DNA from: Candidatus Thorarchaeota archaeon SMTZ1-45
GTDB taxonomy: Archaea > Asgardarchaeota > Thorarchaeia > Thorarchaeales > Thorarchaeaceae
Length of the DNA: 40,847 nt
Direction: 5' to 3'
Assembly (NCBI GenBank): GCA_001563335.1
Contig: LRSL01000083.1
Location: 1-40,847, forward strand
Below the pieces are notes generated by a model, which was not told the origin of the DNA, did not search any database, and was given only the letters and a program-made list of their open reading frames with translations. How positions within the stretch are numbered: the stretch's first letter is position 1; the number at the start of each line of letters is the position of its first letter. Below, in pieces: positions 31,929-40,500 of the stretch. The position numbers were made by a program, and so were the translations under genes.

Positions 31929-33451
31929 GCCTAGATCTTGAGAACATGACAAGGTCAATTGTAGAGAACCTTCATCAGACATGGCTCTATAGGGCAATTG
32001 AGGGCTGGTGTCGAAGTGATGCACTTGAATTGAGAGAGGAACTGGGTCTTGCGAGTTTCTCTATCACAACCTCAGACCCTGTTGAGATGTATCAGAAAGT
32101 CAAGACACATTTGCTCTCTAAGACATTTCATGATGATGAAACCTTGCAATTCCTTATGGATGCACCACGTTGGGTAGGTTTCACCTTGGAAAAGGATGAA
32201 TTTCAGTCTGGTCAACAGGTCATTGGGGCAGCGAGGAATGAGGCGATCGCTTTACTTTGGCTAATGGCGATTCCAAAGCTTATCATCAAGCCTACAGTCT
32301 TTCCAGAGGATTACCCAATTGATGGTATTAAGATATTCATCAGTAGCCTAATGTCGTCAGACAAGACACGAGATCTGTTAGTACATTATATGTCCAAAGC
32401 TATGGAGTTGCGGGGTATACATGATATTGTATTTGAACCAAATCCCATTGGGAGAGGGTATATAATTGATGATGCAATAAGACCGCAGCGACTAAGGTCA
32501 CTTCTCGCGTTGATGATAATGCGATCAACAAAGCATACTTATGATTTGGACAAGGTGTTCACCCTTAACGAAGAGCAGATTGTTGAAGAAGCATCTGCAT
32601 ACATAGTATCAATGCAAGCAAAGTCGATGCTAAAGAATCAAATAACAGGCGGCGTGATGCTACGACCGTTTGATTGGCCATTGATTGGAAATCCCAAAGT
32701 TTGTAATGGATTATTTTCAACCTTGAATGTGCTCCAACAAAGCACCTCAAAGATGGTTACTTGCACTACATATACATATGAAACTGCGGAAAAGCAAACT
32801 CCTTGGAGCCGAAGTGATTTCATTTCATTCTTAATAAAAGAAATAACAGAACATTATTCAGAGATACATCGAATTCGTCATGGGAAAAGCAAGAATACTG
32901 AACTTGATTTGTTTATAGAATTGCTAACTGGGGAAAATATCAAGATAGCAAAAAGACTCCTTAGAGCAGATGATCCTGGTGCAGCATTATTTGAGGAATT
33001 GAATGATTATAAACAGAAGGCAAAGAGTGGAGAGAAACCTCAAATCACACCAGAGCGTCGTTTTCGAATAGTTCTATCTTCTTTGAAACAACAAGTATCA
33101 GAGGATAAATTGGAAGAAACTTCATCAAATGAGGTGATGGACCAGATTAACGAAGCCTTTGATGCGATTATTGGGGTTGTTGAAAGTCACGAGAAGTCTC
33201 TTGGTGATGAAGCTGAAAGGTTTGCACAGGCACTCTGTTTTGAAACCGCTTACCGAATTCTTCAACTTCTAGATGTTGGAGATGCCCTCATGGACCTTCC
33301 GTGGGTTTCCAGATTTGTCGCTGAAGAATCTGCAAGGTCAGATATCTCAACAGGAGAGATAAGTAATTTAGATGATGAACATCGCATCAAGAGGATCGTT
33401 TCCGCTTATGCGGGTGGTCTTACATACCTTATTCTCCAAAACCAGAACTGA
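31925..33451 (+). CDS. Unknown mostly helical protein, second of a coupled pair
   Basis: 508 residues from a TTG at 31925 that overlaps the preceding stop (TTGA); a GGAGGA site lies about 10 nt upstream inside the first gene. The sequence is helical throughout, with no transmembrane segment and no nucleotide-binding loop. Recognisable stretches include VGFTLEKDEFQSGQQVIGAARNEAIALLWLMA, a central polar region and a C-terminal helix bundle (HEKSLGDEAERFAQALCFETAYRILQLL). I cannot assign a family. The tight coupling suggests a complex with the 292-residue protein. It ends 30 nt before the convergent por operon. Confidence 0.65.
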   Translation: MSLDLENMTRSIVENLHQTWLYRAIEGWCRSDALELREELGLASFSITTSDPVEMYQKVKTHLLSKTFHDDETLQFLMDAPRWVGFTLEKDEFQSGQQVIGAARNEAIALLWLMAIPKLIIKPTVFPEDYPIDGIKIFISSLMSSDKTRDLLVHYMSKAMELRGIHDIVFEPNPIGRGYIIDDAIRPQRLRSLLALMIMRSTKHTYDLDKVFTLNEEQIVEEASAYIVSMQAKSMLKNQITGGVMLRPFDWPLIGNPKVCNGLFSTLNVLQQSTSKMVTCTTYTYETAEKQTPWSRSDFISFLIKEITEHYSEIHRIRHGKSKNTELDLFIELLTGENIKIAKRLLRADDPGAALFEELNDYKQKAKSGEKPQITPERRFRIVLSSLKQQVSEDKLEETSSNEVMDQINEAFDAIIGVVESHEKSLGDEAERFAQALCFETAYRILQLLDVGDALMDLPWVSRFVAEESARSDISTGEISNLDDEHRIKRIVSAYAGGLTYLILQNQN

Positions 33452-33481
33452 TTGACAATCTATAACCAATGATTTTACGGT

Positions 33482-34396
33482 TTACGTGAATGTCCTCAAT
33501 AGCATATCCCATCTATGCTGTATGAAGTCCTCAATCTCTTTGATTTTCTTATCGTCACGCTTAGGTCTGAATAGGTGGGAGAAACGGCCTTGCATTTTCA
33601 GGAACTCATCTATAGGTTTTCGTTTCTCAGGATCTTGGAATCTTTTGCTGTGCATTCCAAGTGTGAATTCATCACCCACACGTTCCCATTGAATCCAGTA
33701 GCCAGTTTCCACAGCTAGCTTACCAATCTCCACACCTTTCTCCACAGGATAATTCCATGCCTGTGGACATGGAAGGAAAATATGGCCAAACTTAGGTCCC
33801 TCGAACTCACGCGCCTTCTTGAACTTGTCAAAGAGGTCTCGGGGATATGAGGTGTTTGCTGTGAATTGATACACTGGCTCATGAGCAGCCACGATGAAGT
33901 CAAGCATCTTCTCAGGTTCCGTCTTGCCAAACCAGGTAGTTGTGGTCTGAGCATGAAGTGGTGTTGCTCCCGACCGTTGAGTTCCTGTATTGCTGTAAAC
34001 TTGGTTATTATAGCAGATATAGAGGAAATCAGTTCTACGCTCGAATGCTCCACTTAAAGCTTGTATCCCGATATCGAAGGTTCCACCATCACCAGCCCAA
34101 ACCATCACAATAGTGTGATCGTTACCCTTAGCCTTTAGAGCAGCCTTTACACCTGATGCAGTTGCAGCAGATGCCATGAACGCAGTATTAAGCACAGGAA
34201 TACCTAGACCGCTCTTTGGCCATAGTGACTGAACAACACTCGTACAACAGGCTGGGACCACTTGGATCACATCTCCCTCTAGTGCCTTGTGGGCGTGTCT
34301 CAAAGCGACCATGTCCTGACAACCTGCACATGCTGCGTTACCCTTCAGTACATATTCCTTGAGTGGCATTTCTTTAGTTGCTACCATTTCACTCAC
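33482..34396 (-). CDS. porB: Pyruvate:ferredoxin oxidoreductase beta subunit
   Basis: 304 residues. This subunit binds thiamine diphosphate and one [4Fe-4S] cluster in the enzyme that splits pyruvate with CoA into acetyl-CoA, CO2 and reduced ferredoxin. The cluster Cys are in CAGC (C23, C26), PACCTSV (C50 or C51) and FLPCPQAWNYP (C210). The thiamine diphosphate motif is GDGGTFDIG (from 102) followed by YNNQVYSNTGTQRSGATP. The frame opens with a GTG overlapping the porA stop (GTGA); the ATG at 34387, three codons on, is better spaced from GGAGTGA. It is the last gene of porD-porA-porB. Confidence 0.95.
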   Translation of the reverse strand: MSEMVATKEMPLKEYVLKGNAACAGCQDMVALRHAHKALEGDVIQVVPACCTSVVQSLWPKSGLGIPVLNTAFMASAATASGVKAALKAKGNDHTIVMVWAGDGGTFDIGIQALSGAFERRTDFLYICYNNQVYSNTGTQRSGATPLHAQTTTTWFGKTEPEKMLDFIVAAHEPVYQFTANTSYPRDLFDKFKKAREFEGPKFGHIFLPCPQAWNYPVEKGVEIGKLAVETGYWIQWERVGDEFTLGMHSKRFQDPEKRKPIDEFLKMQGRFSHLFRPKRDDKKIKEIEDFIQHRWDMLLRTFT

Positions 34397-35571
34397 TCCT
34401 TCAAGTCATTCCAAGTTTCTTCAGGACCAAGCTCACCGCTTTCTACAGCTTTATACGTGTCCAATATCACAGCCTTGATGTCTGGTATGGTCATGTCACG
34501 ACCACCAAGACCGCCAATATAGCTCTTTATCATGGGTCTGTTTTTAGTATGGTACATTGATGCGCGAATGTCGTTTGCTACCGGACCACCGAAACCATAT
34601 GAAACCCCTCTATCAAAACTTGAGAATGCCTTCACGCGGCTTCCAAGATCACGAATCTCTTCAACAGGGAATGGCCGAATCATTCGAATCCTAGTATTTC
34701 CAGCCTTGTATCCCTCATCACGAAGCTCATCAATAGCATCCTCCGCCTCAGCTCCCATAGAACCCTGTGATGTAAATACAACGTCAGCATCATCACACTT
34801 GTAGCAATCGATTGGGCCTCCAAAGTATTTCCCGAAGTGTTTCTTGTAATCTCTCTCCACTTCTTCATAGACTTTTAAAGCAGCCTTTGTGCCCTCATGC
34901 ATCATATTACGGAACTCACCATAATGTTCAGGAAACACGATGTTTCCATGACTAATAGGATTTTCAGGATCCATTACCCAATGTGGCGGAGTGTAGGGAG
35001 GAAGGAACTCGTCGACTTCCTCAGGTTCAAGATAATCATACGGTGACACTGTATGGCTCAGTACAAAACCATCGGAGTTGACCATTACAGGCATCAGAAC
35101 GCGTTCATCCTCTGCGAGCTTGAACGACTGGATAATCGTATGGTACAGCTCATCAACACTTGCAACATAGAATTGAATCCAGCCAGTATCACGCTTCGAG
35201 TAAGAGTCATCATGAGTAACGTGAATATTCCAGCTTGGAGAAACTGACCTGTTAATATTGTTCAGTACAATTGGTAGTCTCGCTGCAGCAGCCCAATGTA
35301 ATGCTTCGTCCATAAGAAGTAGACCGTTTGAGGATGTAGCTGTGAACGCTCGAGCTCCTGTAGAACTGGCTCCAATGCATGCAAACATTGCAGAGTGTTC
35401 CGACTCTACACGAATGAATTCTCCTTTGAAGATACCTTTCTCGTTCAAGAGAGCAATCTGCTCGGGTACGGTTGTTGCAGGTGTAATTGGGTATGCTGCA
35501 ACGACTTCAACTCGTGCAGAAACCACAGCTCGAGCAGCTGCATAATTGGCACTCATTATCTCTGTCTTCAT
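34393..35571 (-). CDS. porA: Pyruvate:ferredoxin oxidoreductase alpha subunit
   Basis: 392 residues from the ATG at 35571, chosen because it overlaps the porD stop (ATGA), has AGGAGGT about 10 nt upstream and starts at the usual place (MKTEIMSANYAAARAV). The frame continues upstream to 35649, but that lies inside porD. Family marks are VVAAYPITPATTVPEQIA, the ESEHSAMFACIGASSTGARAFT segment that contacts thiamine diphosphate, LPIVLNNINRSVSPSWNIH with the HDDSYSKRDTGWIQF stretch, and the C-terminal transketolase-like domain ending SYIGGLGGRDM. Domain order and length match archaeal PorA. The closest alternative would be another 2-oxoacid:ferredoxin oxidoreductase of the same type. Confidence 0.94.
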   Translation of the reverse strand: MKTEIMSANYAAARAVVSARVEVVAAYPITPATTVPEQIALLNEKGIFKGEFIRVESEHSAMFACIGASSTGARAFTATSSNGLLLMDEALHWAAAARLPIVLNNINRSVSPSWNIHVTHDDSYSKRDTGWIQFYVASVDELYHTIIQSFKLAEDERVLMPVMVNSDGFVLSHTVSPYDYLEPEEVDEFLPPYTPPHWVMDPENPISHGNIVFPEHYGEFRNMMHEGTKAALKVYEEVERDYKKHFGKYFGGPIDCYKCDDADVVFTSQGSMGAEAEDAIDELRDEGYKAGNTRIRMIRPFPVEEIRDLGSRVKAFSSFDRGVSYGFGGPVANDIRASMYHTKNRPMIKSYIGGLGGRDMTIPDIKAVILDTYKAVESGELGPEETWNDLKE

Positions 35572-35903
35572 CCCTCTGAACCTCCTACTGGGAGCGAGTC
35601 TCCAATTGAATCTGAGGTGCGTACCATCTCGATGCATTTCTTTGGACATACCTCAGCGCAGATCCCGCAGCCTTTACAATAGTCAAAATCCCAAACAGGA
35701 TAGTCATCCTCACCTATGCTAATAACGGCCTCTGGGCAATGCAGCCAACAAGTGCGGCACTTATTGCACTCATCATAGTTGACTATTGGATCGAAGGTCC
35801 GCCAGCTCCCGGTCTTTCCAGTTGAGCCAATCATGGGTTTGGAGTAAGAGGTCTTTGGCATGTCCTTCTTGCCCGTAGGCTCAGTATTTACCTCATTAAC
35901 CAA
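35568..35903 (-). CDS. porD: Pyruvate:ferredoxin oxidoreductase delta subunit (2x[4Fe-4S] ferredoxin)
   Basis: 111 residues from a TTG at 35903; an ATG at 35861 would give 97 residues and a start closer to other PorD proteins (MPKTSYSKPMIG). The delta-specific lead-in GSWRTFDPIV precedes two cluster motifs, CNKCRTCWLHCP and CKGCGICAEVCPKKC. It passes electrons from the beta subunit to ferredoxin. It is the first gene of the operon and overlaps porA by ATGA. The gamma subunit gene, usually just upstream, is absent: the next gene upstream is a divergent nitrilase. Confidence 0.94.
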   Translation of the reverse strand: MVNEVNTEPTGKKDMPKTSYSKPMIGSTGKTGSWRTFDPIVNYDECNKCRTCWLHCPEAVISIGEDDYPVWDFDYCKGCGICAEVCPKKCIEMVRTSDSIGDSLPVGGSEG

Positions 35904-36032
35904 TTAGGTACACTTCCAGCTCGAGCTCTTACTAGCTCGTCCGGAGGACAGACAATTAAGCGTTATGATGTAGGTTCATTCTTGATTCGGATACCTTATC
36001 TAGTCATCAAATCACAGGATTTTCGATGCACT

Positions 36033-36836
36033 ATGGAGTTCTCGATGACATTGGTTCAGATGCCCTGTGTTGAGGGAAACAGACAGCATAACTTCTCAAA
36101 AGCTAGACAACTTCTTGAGAAGTACAAACCTGGGAAGGGAGTTCAATTCATTCAGTTTCCAGAGCTGTTCGCGATTGGATTCCGTCATGAGGACTATTAT
36201 AGAGAAGGACCTGGAGTCCCGGGTCCAACAATGGACTTCCTGTCAAACATAGCTGAGAAGTATGAAGCATATACTGTTGGTACGGGGATTGAGAGTATTA
36301 AGGACAAGTTCTACAACACTTTAGTATTGGCAAATCCAAATGGTCATGTTTCAGGAACCTATAGAAAGATGCATCCATTTCAAGATGAGCGGGATGTCTT
36401 CAAAGGAGGTGATTCATTGGCTATCTTTGATTGCGCGGGTATCAAAGTCGGAGTTCAGATATGTTATGACATAAGGTATCCAGAGGTGACTAGAAAGTTA
36501 GCTCTTCAGGGCACTGAACTAGTACTCATGCCCGCGGCTTTCCCAGACCCAAGAAGTGAACACTGGAATACTCTGGTGAGAGCACGAGCAATTGAGAATC
36601 AGCTCTACGTTGCTGCGGTCAATAGGATTGGTTTTGGATTCGATGGGAAGACATACTTTGGTCATAGTCAGACAGTCGACCCATGGGGAATTGTCTTAGT
36701 AAGGCGAAACTCAGAGGAGAGATTAATCACCACTCAAGGTGACACTGATATGATTGAGTCCGTGAGGTCTCAGATTACATGCTATGCAGATATTGCCCCA
36801 GCAGGTTATGATAAAGTACAACATTATGAAGGGTAA
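36033..36836 (+). CDS. Nitrilase-superfamily carbon-nitrogen hydrolase
   Basis: 267 residues from the ATG at 36033. The frame is open back to a TTG at 35982, but family members start just before the first strand; an ATG at 36045 with GGAG 5 nt upstream is equally good (MTLVQM). The Glu-Lys-Cys triad is visible: Glu in QFPELFAIGF, Lys in YRKMHPFQDE and Cys in VGVQICYDIRYPEV. The later NRIGFGF and SQTVDPWG stretches are typical too. The family hydrolyses amides such as omega-amides or carbamoyl compounds; the substrate cannot be told. It is divergent from the por operon. Confidence 0.92.
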   Translation: MEFSMTLVQMPCVEGNRQHNFSKARQLLEKYKPGKGVQFIQFPELFAIGFRHEDYYREGPGVPGPTMDFLSNIAEKYEAYTVGTGIESIKDKFYNTLVLANPNGHVSGTYRKMHPFQDERDVFKGGDSLAIFDCAGIKVGVQICYDIRYPEVTRKLALQGTELVLMPAAFPDPRSEHWNTLVRARAIENQLYVAAVNRIGFGFDGKTYFGHSQTVDPWGIVLVRRNSEERLITTQGDTDMIESVRSQITCYADIAPAGYDKVQHYEG

Positions 36837-36895
36837 TCTCAAGAACACAAGCGTTAAGTGATGTACATAACTAGCCTACACTATCTGGAGGATTA

Positions 36896-37408
36896 ATGGT
36901 GGATCAAACCAACCTCATAAAGGATTCAGTTCGCGATTGGTTCTCTCGAGAGGGAACAAAGGTAGAAACGATTTCAAACCCACGTGCAGAGTTTTTGTTT
37001 AAGGTAAAGTTTCATCGATTCTTCTTTACTGTGGTTCGACCAAATGAACAAAGATATCTTCAGATTGAGTCACAGGTAATGATCTCACCGCAACATCAGA
37101 AGCTTCTCACACTAGAGAAAATGCGTGATTATCAAGTAAAAGCTATGAAGTTTAGTTTCCAAGAGGGACTGACAATGGGCTTCATTCAACCTCGACCAGG
37201 TCAACCTGGACCACAACCTCCAGGACCAGGATTTGTCATCTCGGATAGAATCTATGATGATGCATTCACTGAAGACCGACTATGGAGAACTATGCGGAAA
37301 CTACATGGAGCAATTGACATGGTCATCACACTATTAAATGAAGTCACAGGGCAACCGGGTCCAAAACCTGAGGAGTCAACAGAAACTGGTCCATCTTATT
37401 ACACATAA
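36896..37408 (+). CDS. DUF2299-like archaeal protein
   Basis: 170 residues from an ATG at 36896 with GGAGGATTA directly upstream, an ideal ribosome site. Residues 1-90 have the pattern of archaeal DUF2299 proteins: an N-terminal helix (LIKDSVRDWFSREGTKVETI), then FLFKVKFHRFFFTVVRPNEQRYLQIESQVMISPQHQ and LLTLEKMRDYQVKAMKF. A Pro/Gly-rich loop follows (PRPGQPGPQPPGPG), then a helix (WRTMRKLHGAIDMVITLLNEV) and a disordered end. Function is unknown. The fold may be that of secretion-chaperone or YbjN-like proteins; this is a weak inference. The gene follows the nitrilase by 59 nt. Confidence 0.6.
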   Translation: MVDQTNLIKDSVRDWFSREGTKVETISNPRAEFLFKVKFHRFFFTVVRPNEQRYLQIESQVMISPQHQKLLTLEKMRDYQVKAMKFSFQEGLTMGFIQPRPGQPGPQPPGPGFVISDRIYDDAFTEDRLWRTMRKLHGAIDMVITLLNEVTGQPGPKPEESTETGPSYYT

Positions 37409-37425
37409 ATGTGACCGGCTTGACG

Positions 37426-37431
37426 TTTTTT
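37426..37431 (+). terminator. T6 run after the DUF2299-like gene
   Basis: A run of six T (GACGTTTTTTCG) lies about 20 nt after the stop. T-runs alone can end transcription in archaea. A second T5 run follows near 37456. Confidence 0.4.
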
Positions 37432-37537
37432 CGAGGAGGGTACGTAGTAGCTCTCTTTTTCAAATCAGAGGAAATAAGATTACGATAGTTGTAAGAGCCC
37501 ATTAAGTGACCCGCCGTACAATACAGAGTGTGTTTGC

Positions 37538-40500
37538 ATGAAAGAAACTCGTATCCAAGTTAAAGTCGTTATACCACTTCTTGGAATTCTAATCCTATGC
37601 TTTTTCACACCAGTGTCACTCACAACCATGGATAGTGTTTTTTCAGATTCAAAACCACAGAGGCTACAACCTTCTGATAATAATTTAATATCATCAGCAG
37701 GTAGTGGTGGTAATGAAATCAATTCGATTATGCAATACTCTAGGGAGATTCAAGGTTTGAATCTCGCACTGATGAATAGCTTCGGTGATACAGCATCGCA
37801 CTTGAAAACTGTGGATTGCTCGGCGTATCACATTGCTGGATGGTCGTTGTATGAAGTTTTAATTTCGACCTCAAGAATTGTTGCTAAATCCGAATGTGAA
37901 GTTGTTGGGAAAAGTAGTAGTCCTAGTAATGTGGGATTTAGGATTTTTGAACATGACTTGGATTTGTATTATGACCAACTAGCTCAGGGTTTCTATAATA
38001 TGAATCATGATGGCAAGTTGGAGAATTTGTCAATACTATATGACTCCCCGACCTATGACCCAATCAATCAAAATTATGCATACATCGATATCAGATCAGA
38101 TTACCAAAATGGATCTACCAATATGGTGTCTTCAGTACAATTAGATAACGTTGGACTAACTGCAACATGGATCAACATCACTGAATCTGTCATTCTCAAT
38201 GCAGGTATAACATACTATGCTGTTATGAATGGGAGCAATCTCATCGAGTACAGCAGCATCTATCCGTTAATTCGATGGTTCTATGAAGATACTTCTGGGA
38301 TTTACCTAACCAGACGGCATAACACTGATGGTGATACTTGGGGCTCAGACAGACCCTTTGAAGCTCTTCTTAATTATACATACATTCCATGGAATACAAC
38401 AAGTGATTCTGTCCTCGAGTTCATTAACCCACAATCTGTAGCATTACAAGGGAATTCAACCTCGTTAAGTGGTTCTGAGTGGCTTTTTAGTTCAACATCA
38501 AATGTTTCACAAGTGCAATTTTCATCTAATCAATCGATATCAATTGAGTATGATTTAACACTTCGATACAAACAAAATATTTCATCGCAATCAACCTGGT
38601 TCGTAGGTTCATCAGGAAATGATGTTGAATGGAATATCACATCAGTCCTTGATTTCCCTGAGCTAGGCGGATCACAGGATAAAAATCTGACACTAGTTTT
38701 GCCTTATGATTGGACAGCCAATCATCTGTTCAATTTAACAAATCCAACACAGTATTATGACCATTTCAGTCAGGATGGAGCTACAGTAGTATGCAATCTA
38801 TTAAATGACGAAACTTGGGTGTTAGAATGCACATCACCTAACTATCTTCAAACAATCTCGAAATATGATAGTAGCGATGATAGTACAATAAGCTATAAAG
38901 TGCCTGTTTCAGTGATTATGGATATCAACAGCACAATCGAAAGTCCCACATCAATCATTGCTACAAATGGCCAAGCCAGTCTTAGAGTGTTATATCAGAA
39001 CTCAGTTGAGTATTCTGAGAACTTTTCTGTAACAGCTGGGAAATCTTACCATCAATGGGATATATCTTCTCATTCATCATCTAACGGATTGCATACAATT
39101 GATGTTGCGTGGGTGAACGGTACTGAGGCAGGATATCTAACTAGCAATGTTCTTGTCTACTACCAAACAAATCTAGTGGCAGACGAATATTTCATTGATG
39201 CGTTTACTGACGATTCATTCTATTTGGGAATAGATTTCAATCAAATATTTCCCGTTGGGGGTATTGATGGTGCTGCTGCAAATGTTACATATTCATTCGG
39301 AGCAGCTGTAAATCAATCATTAGAGGATCAAAGTAATGGCCGCTGGGACACCACTGTTTCAACATCTAGCATGTCTCCTGGGACTTATGACTTGCACATT
39401 TATGCAGAAGGATATGCTCTGGAGAACAAGAGTCTAATAATTGAAGTCACGCTTATTCATGATACAGAGGCACTTACTGTTCTGTGGTCAAACACCAATG
39501 ACATAACCTACATCGAAACGACTGAACTTTCTGTAGCCTATAAGCAAGTGGGAGGTAGCCCAATCGCTGATGCAATAGTTAACGTTACGATAGATACTAC
39601 GACATGGTCACTTACTTGGGATGGAGTCAGTGAAACCTACAAAATGATATTTGATGGTTCAGATATTCCACCAGGCTTTGGTATTCATAATTTAGTTATA
39701 GAAGCGTGGAAGCAGGGGTATAAATCACAAGTAGATAGCACTCAAACACTTACAATTCAAGAAGAGCCAACCACACTTGACCTCCAGTGGTCTAATGGTA
39801 ATAGCATAACCTATATCGAGTCAACAACACTGATGGCAAATTATACAATGAGTGAGGGATCACCTGTCACTGGGGCTCTTATCAACGTCACAATTGGTTT
39901 TGACACGTGGACACTGTCTTGGAATGGCATCACTGAAACCTATGAGTATACGTTTAATGGAAACGCAATTCCACCAGGACTTGGCACACATAGTCTTACT
40001 GTGGAAGCTGACAGGTTTGGGTATGTCTATGGATCAAACTCTTCGTTGACATTGACAATAAATGAAGAACCTACAAGCTTGGTTCTCACATGGTCATATG
40101 GTTACAATATCACCTATGTTGAAGAAACCTATCTTATAGCAAATTATACCATGAGTAATGGATCAGCTGTTGTAGGCGCGAGTGTAAACGTAACAATAGG
40201 ACTTGACACATGGATTCTCAATTGGGATAGTCCAACTGAAACATATCGGATTTTATTTGCAGGAACAGATGATCCTCCAAGTTTTGGAACTCATAGTATT
40301 ACAGTACTAGCAGATCTACATGGATATGTTTCAAAGTCAAATAGTAGCAGTCAGCTCATTCTCAGAGAAGAACCTACTAATCTTATGCCAACATGGTCTG
40401 AAGGAAATAGCATTACGTTTGTTGAGCAGACAACACTTTCTGCTTCATATACCATGAGCAATGGTTCTGCTGTTCGTGGGGCTCTTGTAAGAGTTACGAT

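Noticed and set aside
37480..37722. 80-residue minus-strand frame near the surface protein start
   Set aside because: It lies over the signal peptide coding part of the large plus-strand gene and shows no ribosome site or family pattern.
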